Shown here piece by piece: positions 36,287-46,468 of a stretch of DNA of 64,000 nt. The notes beneath the pieces are model-generated. The model had not been told where the DNA came from, ran no database searches, and was given only the letters and a program-made list of their open reading frames with translations. Positions within the stretch are counted from its first letter, which is position 1. Every line of letters begins with the position of its first letter. Source of the stretch: Stenocarpella maydis (taxonomy: Eukaryota; Ascomycota; Sordariomycetes; Diaporthales; Diaporthaceae); NCBI GenBank assembly GCA_002270565.1, contig NQMI01000018.1:518281-582280 (forward strand). Reading direction: 5' to 3'. The translations under genes were made by a program, and so were the position numbers.

Positions 36287-37774
36287 ATGGCCGCCTCCAA
36301 GCAATACCGCCTCTTGTGCCTGGAGAACCCTCTCCTCGGTAAGCATACCCGACCTGTCCCGCCGGAGCTTGGAGCTCCTCCACCCCTCCCTCGCTCCCTG
36401 CCTGCTGCCGCTGTCGAGCCCTCGGGCATGGCTTCGGGTTGATGGGGCGGTTCTCCCTCCCTCTGCCCTAGTATACTCACACGGCCGATAGACATCCAGG
36501 CCTACGGCAATGATGCGCTGCTCGCAAAGTACGGCCTCAAGGCCAACGACGCCATCCTGGCCGAGGACAAGCACAAGGGCATCTTCGATGACCTCCTGAA
36601 CAACTTCGAGGCCAAGCTCATCGCCGGAGGCGCCGCCCAGAACACGGCCCGTGGGGCCCAGTATATCCTCCCTGACAACAGCGTCGTCTACCTGGGCGGT
36701 GTCGGCGACGACAAGTACGCCGCCATCCTCAAGGACGCCGTCAAGCAGGCTGGCCTCCGCGTCGAGTACCGCGTCGAGCCCACCCAGCCCACCGGCCGCT
36801 GCGGCGTCGTCATCACCGGACACAACAGGAGTCTCTGCACCGACCTCGGCGCTGCTAACCACTACGGCCTGGACCACCTCAAGAAGCCCGAGATCTGGAG
36901 CCTCGTTGAGGGCGCCGATGTCTACTATGTCGGTGGTTACCACTTCACCGGTAAGCTTGTGTGGCCTTCTCCCTTGGCAGCTCGCCCGCCGCGTGGCACC
37001 AAGCAGTACTGACCCGCGATCCTCCGCACAGTCTCTCCCGAGTCCATCATGGAGCTCGCCAAGGAGGCCGCGGCCAAGGACAAGATCTTCGTCGTCTCCC
37101 TCTCGGCCCCCTTCATCCCGCAGTTCTTCAAGGACCCCGTCGACGCCAGCGCCCCCTACTGGGACTACGTGATCGGCAACGAGACCGAGGCCACCACCTG
37201 GGCCGAGGTCCACGGCCACGAGACCAAGGACCTCAAGGAGATCGCCAAGTTGATGGCGAATCTGCCCAAGGAGAACCCCAAGCGCAAACGTGTCGCCATC
37301 ATCACACATGGCACCGAGCCCACTGTCGTCGCCACTCAGGGCGAAGACTCCGTCAAGGAGTACCCCGTGCACCCTATCGACAAGGCCCAGATTGTCGACA
37401 CCAACGGTGCCGGCGATGCCTTCGCCGGTGGCCTCACCGCGGGCATCGTCGAGGGCAAGTCCCTCGGCGAGTCCATCCAGCTGGGCCAGTGGCTGGCCAA
37501 GCTCAGCATCCAGGAGCTGGGTCCTTCGTAAGTCGCAACCGCAAAAAAAAAAAAGGATTTTCCTATTCATACTTTTCTCGTCTCGAGTACTTCTTCAACT
37601 ATCGCTCTATTTTGAGAGCGCTCTGGACACTAACCACACCACCCCCGGCCCCAACACCTGTTACTTAATTCCCCCGTCCCTCGAATTACACACGCTCCAG
37701 GCTCCAGTTCCGTTGTTCTGACCACGTCTCCCGTCCATAGGTACCCCTTCCCCAAGCAGACCTACTCGGCGTAG
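36287..37774 (+). CDS. ado1: Adenosine kinase
   Basis: Four exons (36287-36338, 36492-36950, 37032-37527, 37741-37774) encode 346 aa. It phosphorylates adenosine to AMP, which also removes adenosine made by the methyl cycle (S-adenosylhomocysteine hydrolysis). This is a PfkB/ribokinase fold: ENPLLDIQA at the N-terminus; GGAAQNTARGAQY (substrate loop) near residues 65-77; the DTNGAGDAFAGG signature with catalytic Asp299; and the eukaryotic C-terminus GPSYPFPKQTY. The last exon of 34 nt supplies only this tail, after a 213-nt intron that begins GTAAGT and ends ATAG. Phases are 1, 1 and 2. It is convergent with the EST1-like gene. Confidence 0.96.
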
Positions 37775-38318
37775 GCCTGAATGAGTGCCTGGGAACTCGA
37801 AATTAATCTTCCTTTCCTTCCACACATTCCGGTTTCTCGAATCTCGGCGTCTCGGGGCATTTTTGACAGTTAGAAAAGCCTGGTTTCAACAACGGTGATT
37901 TGCATCCATGGGCGGGAAGCGAAAAACAAAGAAAGGATTCGCTTTGTCTCAGAATTCAACTTATGATTCCCCATCTGCGAGATCATGTAAACAATGATCT
38001 AGAAGTAGAACGCTCCGCCATCTCGTTCAGATAGGAAAACAATCCATTCGGAAGCGACCGGCTCCGAGCGGTGCTCTTGAAATAGAACCCAGTATTTCCA
38101 ACACAAATCTGTCGGTAATGAAGGCCGCGACATTGCGTGGCGGTTTGGACTGGTTCGGAGCGCCTCACGAGTGTGCTCATTGGTGATGAATGGCACGCCT
38201 GGTATGAAAACCTTACGTATAAGCCGCCTCTGTAAGTCAAGGCTAGGCAGAACGGCACGCTCCCATGAGCATACGCCTTGTCCAAAAATTGTAGAACAAA
38301 ATCACAGGGCGCCCTCCT
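37775..38318. other. Intergenic region between convergent genes
   Basis: 544 bases holding the 3' ends of adenosine kinase and the EST1-like gene. Nothing else recognised. Confidence 0.6.
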
Positions 38319-41300
38319 TCATCCCTTTGGCCTCGGGCGGTCCTCAGCCAGCGCGCTTTGCAAAATCGTACGATCAAACGCATCGGCTTCGGCAACTGCC
38401 GTTGCCATGTGCGTCTTCTTCACCGCATTTCTGAAGTGAGAAGGGTCTTCCTTGGCAGATATGGCACCCCGGCCATACGCGGTGGTGGCATTGTACACAT
38501 TCCCGTTGCAGACCGTGGTCAGATCGTTGGGCTGCGTATAAGCAGGGAAAGAGTCCGCAAGCTGCTGGTTGTACGAGTACATGTCGCCCTGCGCGGAGGC
38601 CCCATTGAGCTGTCCTGTCGGTAGCCCGAACGGACTATTGACGGGCGGGAGGCCGGATGCAGGTTGTGAGAAATCGGTTGAGAAGCGGTGATTCCCAATG
38701 CCAAAACCTAAAGGAGACGACACCGTCTCTGGGCGGCTGTTGTTAGCCTGACCAGCTATGTGAGCTCCTGGAGCAATCTCATAAGTACCGGCGTTTTCCT
38801 TGGGCGAAAAGAAGGATGATGCTCCACTGCTCCCCGTAGATCCCCCTAGACGTTGTCTGGTGTGACCGAAGCCACTGCGCAGTGCCCCAGACAGACCAGA
38901 CGACGGGCGGCCGGAAGTTCCAAAGTTTGTTTGGCCAAACTGACTGCCGGGTGCTTGGGTGTTGCCAAGAGGGAATAAAGCAAATGGGTCTGAGCCACGC
39001 TGCAGGTTCGAACCAGGAGTGAACTCTGGCACATTCGGCTGTAGCGACGACGTGCTCAAGGCTCTCTGCGCCTGATTTGGGGAACCGGTGCTGAAGTTTG
39101 CTCTCTCATGATATGCAGGGCCAGGCGGCTCGCCAGCAACTGTCTGGGGTGGGCTCACAAACGAACCCCAAGGGTTTGCTTTTCCAAAGACAAAACCAGG
39201 TGCGTGATCAGGTGTCTGGAGTCCACCGAAAACTTGCTCAGCTGTTGCAGAGTGCATGCCGTAGGATGACGTCTTGGGCTGAGAGAGGGATCCCAGCTCC
39301 TGGTCTGAACCGTCATCGTCGAGAAGGTCATCAACCATGTTGTGCATCTGCGCATCAAGATTCAGGTCTGATTCCGTCTCGAGAGTGTCAGTGTCTTTGA
39401 GCAGATGTTCGAGACTCCCTTCGATCGCAGCAGTCCCAGAAGGCGCTCTGGTGTGCTCGCGGCCGAAATTGCGCACCGTCTGCGTCCCATTCAGTCCAAT
39501 TGGGCCAGCCCTGCTTCCTGGGCGAAGATCACGCAACTGTACTTCGATCTGATTGACCTGAACATCGGCTTGCACAAGCGGGGGCCCAATGGGCTCTTGC
39601 TGGGCCGGCTGTACGGCTTTGCCGCCCTCGACATAGGAGATCGTGATAGCTCCACCTGAATCCTTCGCCGGCTGATTCACAGCCAGCGGGAATCCATCGT
39701 CAAGAGCAAGTGAGAAGCCGCAGTTCAGGAAGTCGTAGACACGGGATCTCAACTCCACATCGGGTTCATTTCTCGGAAGCCCAGTATCCTCCCAATGGGG
39801 CTTGAACGAATCTTTGTCGAATGCGAGGTGCAATCGGCAGACCGAGGCCATACCAGGTTCATCGAATGGCTTCATACCCAAGGCCATGACGTCCTCAGGA
39901 AGGAGGTATGGCGATGCTACCATTTGTTGGCCTTGAAACCCCTTTGCCATGGTAGTCAGGGTTTGGGCGAGGATTCGGTACATATCAAAGACATGACCTC
40001 CTAGATGCTCCTGATACTTCACAATGTCGGCTCGGTAGATGTGAAGCCACGCCATGTAGATACGCATAAGTGGTAAGAGGTTCTCCGTGAAGGGGCTGGA
40101 TTTCTCGGCACTCTTGATCGATTCGCCGGCCTTGGTGTCGTCCGTGTCTTTCGCAGGTGCCGCAGCTTTCGAGAATTCCTGCAGCTCCGATTGAAGGAGT
40201 CGACACAGTGCTACAATCCACCTGACATTCATTCCCAAGATGAACTGGCATGAGTTGGACGCGCCTAGACTCCACTTCTCTAAGGTCTAGTCAGCATTCG
40301 TATAGACCAGATGAGATGCAAGTGAACGTGAAAAGCATGAAAACAGAACCCGGAGGACAAAGAAGATATGAGTGGAAAGCGACACTTACTCTCAACCCTG
40401 GATCGTGCGACGTAGTAGGCTGCAATGTTGATAAGCACCATCTTTAACACAACAGGTAGAGTGTCCGGCTTTTTCAACGTTGCCTCGAGTCGGTGGAGAA
40501 CGGTCTCTTCCAACTCGGACTGTTGGGTAAACGGTTCGCCCTTGTAGAAGTGGGCATGAAGCTTCACGAACCAGTTGGAAAAGGCCTCGTTTGGATCCAG
40601 TGTGCCGGTTCGTCTGGCGGGTGTGGAAGAATGCAAGATCTGCCTGAACTCGTGCTCTAGGTTCAGTGTCGAGTTCCCGTGAGGAAGCTCAATCGCTAGG
40701 GAGCGATAAAGATGGTAAACGACGAGCAAATGATTGTGCTCTTCTGTGTAGATCATTCCCATCTGGTGGTGAGCATCCCCCGAGTTCGGCTTAAGGTCGT
40801 GTGCCAGAGCATAGTATAGTAGAGCCATCTTCGAGCCATCTGGCTTGGGTCGAGCCTTGTGTCTCCAGCGAGAAAGATCTCCAAGATGGAGAAGGGTCGA
40901 GTGAAACGACTTTTGCGCGGCTTCAGTGGTCACGGTTTTCCCGTCCCGCTCCTCGACATTCGGCGCTTGCAGATTTAGGACGCTATTTATCCTAGGGATC
41001 TGCGGCATGCCATGCAGCCCCTGAAGACGTTGGAAGTAGATCTTGTAGAAGTCGTGGGCCGTCTTGAGATAATTAATGTAGAGTTTCTCCACCTTGCGCT
41101 TGGTCACGACGTGCGGTTGGCCTCGGAGGCGCTCATTGAATAGAGCTCGGTAGGCGTTGTTGATGTATAGGTGAAGCTGCCACATCGCTTCCTCCGCACC
41201 CAACTGGTAGATGTACTGATGGTCCTCGGCAAGCGTGCAGACAAACCGCAGCCGAAATCTAAAACGTGTCAGGAATGATGTGGAGGCGAAGACGGCATTA

Positions 41301-41842
41301 TCGATGCGAAATGTCACGCGCGAACCCAGCATTCCGTCGGTCTGGTCTGAGCAAACAGCACTCGCTTGTAGTCGACCAACCCAATGAAAGGCTCAACATC
41401 CTATGGGCTTATGACCTATTCGCTACCCTCTTGCGCAGGCTATGCGCAAGATGGATTTGCTTTGCTCCCGCACGCGTGACATTGTGCGTCGACGTGCTAA
41501 TGGCGATTTGACATACTGGGCCATGCTCTCTTCCAGTGACTTCAACTGCCCTTCTTCAGTCTTGCCGCTAGATGGTTTCTTCAGGTGCTCGATATCGCGG
41601 ATGATCTTGTATCGGATTTTCTTGGCCTCCCTGAATGCACGCGTATTGTTAGCGTATTCAGACGTCAGAGAACCAACGCTTGTGGCACAGTCTCGATGGG
41701 GACCAGGTTCGGAGCGGCGCCAGAGCGGGCGTGATGCGAGTCGCCTTCGAGGCTGAATGGGGACGAGAAACAATATGACGTACTGCCAGTAGGCTTCCGC
41801 CCGAGCAGTTGGAGTTGACGACGAGTCCATGTTGTCGGCCAT
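38319..41842 (-). CDS. EST1/SMG7/EBS1-like protein
   Basis: Four proposed exons (41842-41784, 41630-41427, 41258-40390, 40279-38319) give 1030 aa. The N-terminal part has the Est1 14-3-3-like/TPR region: LAEDHQYIYQLGAEEAMWQL, INNAYRALFNERLRG, the domain core LLHLGDLSRWRHK and ALLYYALAHDLKPNSGDAHHQ (about residues 95-230), and NSTLNLEHEF. The Est1-type DNA/RNA-binding domain follows (LLPLMRIYMAWLHIYR, ALGMKPFDEP). The last 400 residues are Ser/Gly/Asn-rich and disordered. Family members act in telomerase recruitment or nonsense-mediated decay; which applies is not decidable here. The first intron (41631-41783) is 153 nt, a multiple of three without stops, so a retained form would add 51 residues. 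The second join (donor at 41426) is the least certain. Confidence 0.85.
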
Positions 41843-42853
41843 GGCGGGCAGCAGATAGCGGGCGCTGCGGTAAGCAGCAAGATCAGGTTGTAAAGATTCG
41901 ACGAGTATTTGCAAAGTAACGAAAGTTGCTTGGAATATCAAAACGAGCCCATAGTTAGAGACCGGCCTCACACGAAGACGGGGACGACGCAGCGCGATAT
42001 TGGCGATCCATCACTGAGGGGCAGCAGGCCGTGGTGGGATGTTTTGGGCACGGAACCTGCTTAGTTTGCTTGGTCGAGGTCGCGGTCGCGGTCGCTGGCG
42101 TGGACAACATCGGTCACCAAGATAGTCTCTGGCCGGAGGCTACGGTGGCGCAATGAGGGAGTTCTGCAGTCCTGTGCTGGTGGAAAGAATTATGGCGTTC
42201 GCAAAATGACGAGGCTTGAAGGAAACCAGTCAATTAACTCTGGGGTTGTAAGCCGCGTTCAGCGTTCAGAGTAGTCGCAGATCGGCTATCGGCTGCTCGT
42301 CTGGTGGACCGTGCACTGTGCTGGCGGCCTAAGCAGTCTCGCAGCTGCCCAAGGTAACTGGACAACTGGAGGCTACCTACGCCCAGAACCATGTCCATTT
42401 ACCTTGCGTATATACTGAGGTAGTTCACTGTACTGCACCTCTCTGAGGCATGAGCCTGTAACAGATTCGATATATTTAATTCGCTTCTGTAAGTACGCAT
42501 TATTTTATACACGCCGTATGGAATTGCGAAAACATTTCAGCTCAGGCTGACCTCAAGAGGGAACATTGTGGAAGGGTAGCGGGTCAACCTACTACGTACT
42601 ACGTAGTGTAGGCACATGAGAAAGATCCCTGCGAACTGCGGCAGAGGTGGGTCTTTCCGACGCCGACAGCAAAGTCACGTCACTCGCGACGACATCTGGA
42701 ATGGAGCTTTGCGATCAACAACCTGGACATCAAACATCGCAACGACACCGGCAACCACAGCAATTTTTCAATGGGGCTCGCCTTATTTGAAGCCACATAC
42801 GGGCGCAGGGACTAGCATAAAAGTATCTCTCCCTGTCCCCTGCATCAAGCAGA
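41843..42853. other. Divergent intergenic region, EST1-like / ZNF511-like
   Basis: About 1 kb shared by two divergent promoters. It contains an imperfect palindrome of ACGTA/TACGTAG units (about 42589-42613). No gene seen. Confidence 0.6.
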
Positions 42854-43828
42854 ATGAAGCGCTCACGCGAGCCCGAAGAGGAATGCGAACCGTCCTCGAC
42901 CACCGAACAAGATGTCGCCCTCGTACCAGTCTCCAAATTTGTTAGCCTTGACGCCGACGATGACTCGCATCACGTCTCTACCACCGAAATAAAGTGCTCC
43001 TTGCCCGGCCACGGGCCTGGCATGCGCTTCGACACGTACCAAGACTACGAGTCGCATTACCATAAATCGCACAGCAGCCGCTGCCTCGACTGCAGAAAGA
43101 ACTTTCCTTCATCGCATATCCTCAACCTACACATCAACGAGTTTCACGATGCTCTTACAGAGCTGCGCAAGGAGAAGGGAGAGCACGTAGTAGGCAGTTG
43201 CTCCTTCCCGCAGGAGGAAGCAGAGGTGCTGACAAACAGTTAGTACTCGTGCTTCGTTGAGACATGCGTCGAGAAGCGTAAAACGCCGGCCGGGAGGCGA
43301 GCCCACCTTATCGAGACGCACAAATATCCCATCAACTACTTCTTCGCAGTTACAAAGGCTGGCATCGACCACCGACGGTCTATGCTGGTCCAGCGTAATG
43401 AAGGCAAACCACGCGGGAACTACCAGAATAGTGTTCGAAAGAGGGGCGGCAAGAATATAGGTGCTAAGGGCGCCTCTCCAGATACCACAGAGGGTAGTGA
43501 TCTTCAGAAGAGCATCAACCCGGATGATGACAACGCTGAGGACCCAGTAGATGTCGGAATGGGTGGGTCAGACACCCCGATCTCTCAGGATCCAGACAAC
43601 GGAAACCCTGGCAAGAACAATATCGCAGGTAGCGGCAGGCAGGGCGGCGACACTGCGGCGCATCGGGCTCTCTGGGATACCCTGTCTGATGGCCAGGCAG
43701 TCGGCAACCGCAACTCAACGGTCCAAGATATGGACATGGAGGCACTGGCGGAGGCCATGTCTTCCCTCAAGTTTGTCCCCAGAAATGTTCGACTCGGCTC
43801 AAAGAAGTCCAGCTTGCCTCCACGGTAA
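42854..43828 (+). CDS. C2H2 zinc-finger protein, ZNF511-like
   Basis: Two exons (42854-43189, 43244-43828) give 306 aa. The order of fingers resembles the ZNF511 family. The first is a long-spaced finger starting at Cys48 (CSLPGHGPG) with a HYHKSH end. The second is canonical (Cys77, Cys80, His93, His98). The third is in exon 2 (Cys115, Cys120, His133, His138), followed by the family's HKYPINYFF motif. The C-terminal 150 residues are low-complexity Gly/Asp/Asn-rich, ending in a MEALAEAMSSLKFVPRNVRLG block. The donor is ambiguous: two GTAG donors lie three bases apart (43187 and 43190), changing one residue. Function in fungi is unknown; nucleic-acid binding is inferred from the fingers. Confidence 0.82.
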
Positions 43829-44079
43829 AAGGGGGAGTGGTCTCTGTAACATTCGACCGAGTTAGGTGGTTGCATCACTTGGCGTTTTGGGCGGGGAAAA
43901 TACCCAGGGAGCGTCTTAGAAATGATCTGCTTTCACAAAATGAATCTCTATTGGCATGCCAGGGGAACCCAGTCCTAAAGTGATGATGCCGTACCTTCTC
44001 AAATCAAGACCCCAACTCCAGCCTGCCCTTTTGCTACGCCATTTGTGGTTTACCCATTATCTCGTATTCGGTAGGGTGA

Positions 44080-44648
44080 TCAGTCGCTCGAGGCGCATCC
44101 TCTGCATCCACAACTGACACATTGTATGTCTTGTTCTTCTTTGAGTTGGGCTCTCGGCACTCGGCAGATACAAGTCGCTGTAGCATTGGAAGTCAGTTAC
44201 AAAAGCACATGAGAGGGGATCCACCATGAGATACACTCACAGTTGAAATTGGTCTCCTTCGTCTGGACGCATCGCAAGCAGCACAGCTAAACTAACGTTA
44301 GTTCGTACAGCTCGTAGGTTATCGAGGCGGAGGCGTATCACGCACCTTCTCATAGCCCTGCTTCTTCCACTTCGCAATCAGCATGGCATCAGCATACCCA
44401 TTCTTCAGCAGCCAATCGTAGAGCTTCTTGCTGATAGCCTCCTTCTCGTAGTAAAGCTCGTAGATATACCGGCTTCGCTGGTGGGAGATCTCGAATATGG
44501 GCCACTGGGCCTGATGCTTTGGGATGTTGTCGGTTGGTGTATTCTGCGCGTCCTTCATCTTGTTGCTGAAGATCAGCAGATCGTCCTCGATGTCGCTGAA
44601 GCCGTCTGGTGGCGGCTTGCGCTTCGAGGCGTGCCTGATGGCTGGCAT
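44080..44648 (-). CDS. bud31: Pre-mRNA splicing factor BUD31 (G10 protein)
   Basis: Three exons (44648-44346, 44286-44241, 44177-44080) give 148 aa, the family length. BUD31 is a component of the NineTeen/SF3b-linked part of the spliceosome. Hallmarks are: the basic N-terminus; WPIFEISHQRSRYIYELYY at about 50-68; YADAMLIAKWKKQGYEK; and the C-terminal zinc-binding cysteine array CCLRCVQT...STCICRVP...CVSCGCRGC. The first intron is 59 nt and the second 63 nt; phases are 0 and 1. It is convergent with the ZNF511-like gene (251-base gap) and divergent from NUO14.8 (360-base gap), so it probably shares a bidirectional promoter with the latter. Confidence 0.96.
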
Positions 44649-45008
44649 GTCGGGTCGGTGTCAGCGGTATGATCGGCGAATGTGAGCCTCAGTCGCACAC
44701 TCCAGCGCCAGAGCTGCCGCAGGAGGGTAGGAGTTGAATGTTTCGGAAGAGCACAGAGCGCAGCGCGTTCGCGTAAATGATTGCAGTGCGAGTTGCACCA
44801 GTGAAATAGTATCAGGCCAAAAAGGCAGGCGCTATATCGCCGACGGCAAGGCATGGACAGCTGCTTATCTAATCGTCGCCTGTGACTGGCCAATCTGTTG
44901 CAGCTTCCCCTAGAGCGCCGTGCTTGGGAAGCGGACGTCAGAGCACTCTAGTAACCGAACGAAGATCCACGAGAACGACAGCCCGCCACTCGTCATCCTA
45001 CCGCCGCC
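44649..45008. promoter_or_regulatory. Bidirectional promoter, BUD31 / NUO14.8
   Basis: The 360 bases between the two divergent start codons must contain both promoters. No TATA box or named element can be assigned with confidence. Confidence 0.5.
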
Positions 45009-45666
45009 ATGGCCCATATCTCGCCCACGCAGTTCGCACGCAAGACGCGCCAGTGTCAGTATTGTCGAGTCCGGACGTCCTGCCACCGTCACTGACCATG
45101 AAGCAGCCATCAACTGGGCCGATGCGCAGAAACGAGTGCTGGGGACATACCGGCAGTGGATTCGAGCTGTACGTTCAAAAGATGTCTCCAATTGGCTGCC
45201 GTTGGGATTTCGCAGCTACCATGTCTTCAGAGCCCTGACAGCGGGCTGATGATGTCGCGTTACAGGCACCCGAGATCCAGACCATGTACAACGTCCCCTT
45301 CCCCGTGTCGGTCATTCGGACGCGCATCAGGGAGGAATTCGAGCGAAACCGATTCGTCAATAAGCTCCCAATCGTCGACATACTGCTCTTCAAGAGCGAT
45401 GCCGAATACCAGGTACGGGGACACCAAAGTGTTGCCCTAGTCAGCGGCAAGGACAGGAGCAGTTGAGCTGACTGTCGGGGACAGGAAACCATGAACTTCT
45501 GGAAGCAGTCGAACCACGTCATGTCATATTTCAAGGAGGAGAACTTCAGAGGAGAGCACAGGTTACCGTCGAACTTCATGTCCGGCTTCTTGGAGGTAAG
45601 ATCCACGCCATAGTACTCTTGCTGTGAAGGTGACATTTACTGACTTGCTGTTAGGGTCGCAACTGA
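45009..45666 (+). CDS. nuo14.8: NADH:ubiquinone oxidoreductase 14.8 kDa subunit (NDUFA6/LYRM6)
   Basis: Five exons (45009-45054, 45107-45168, 45266-45412, 45485-45595, 45655-45666) encode 125 aa. This LYR-family accessory subunit of mitochondrial complex I binds acyl carrier protein. After [15 protein letters not shown] comes the LYR segment (here GTYRQWIRA, with Thr in place of the usual first Leu). It is followed by [25 protein letters not shown] and [16 protein letters not shown], and it ends GFLEGRN. The first intron uses donor GTCAGT and ends at AAGCAG; an earlier AG three bases upstream would add one Ala. The last exon holds just three codons and the stop. Presence of complex I fits a strictly aerobic filamentous fungus rather than a Saccharomyces-like yeast. 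Confidence 0.94.
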
Positions 45667-45845
45667 AGATGGGATATCACAAAAGGATTCCCTGTAGATA
45701 CCAAATAGAATTTCCTGAGCCGCCATCCGAGACCCTCTTTCACAATGTGCCATAGCTACCTGCACGCCATTAACGCCGACCCATGCTCGTTTCCAGAAAC
45801 TCCTCTCAAAGAGGATACAAACAAGCGCCAACTACAAAGTCAAGA

Positions 45846-46468
45846 CTAATCGAACAGTCGTGGCTCGCCGTTGGGCTGCAACTGTTTCTTAGATGGCGCT
45901 GGGATCTGAGGAACGGACTCCCTTGCGTCCCAGAACTTCTCGGCGACAACGTCACACATGTCTTGAAGGTCCTTGAGCCCCTTCTTGAGGGCATCGATAG
46001 CAGTAGTGCCCTCTGCGAACTCTGGTTAGCCGGGATCCGAGTTGCCATAGCATCCAGACGCACACATACCGTAGGTCTGAATTCTCATGTTCATCTTGGC
46101 CTCTGAAGGATGGGGGATGGCATAGGCGCAGAACTCGACATCAGCGCTACTCAAATGTCAGGCACGTGTAAGTGAGAAAGCGCGGGCATCAGAGGCACTC
46201 ACTTCTTCATGATGATGTACCTCAGGGCATTGCCCAGGGTGTGCCCCTCATCACGGAACTCGAATGAAGCTGCTGTTGGCGTGGAGCCGGGGAGCTGCAC
46301 ACATGTCACGTCAGGTTGTCCGTTTTCACCATGTGTGAGTACGGGGGCTGTGGTCCTCACAAGGAATAACTTGGTCTCGTCCAGTTCAAGATCATCTGCG
46401 GCCTGCTCACCATTCTGCGACTCCTGGGCGTCGTCCATGACGGTGTCGTCTCCGTTCTCGTTCGACAT
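45846..46468 (-). CDS. rpc19: RNA polymerase I and III subunit AC19 (RPC19)
   Basis: Three exons (46468-46203, 46146-46070, 46012-45846) encode 169 aa. AC19 pairs with AC40 as the alpha-like heterodimer that seeds assembly of RNA polymerases I and III. The alpha motif is clear (FEFRDEGHTLGNALRYIIMKK, about residues 69-89), followed by EFCAYAIPHPSEAKMNMRIQTY. The N-terminal 30 residues are acidic and unconserved; the tail (KKQLQPNGEPRLFD) is short and variable. Introns are 56 and 57 nt, phases 2 and 1. It is convergent with NUO14.8, 179 bases apart. Confidence 0.96.
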
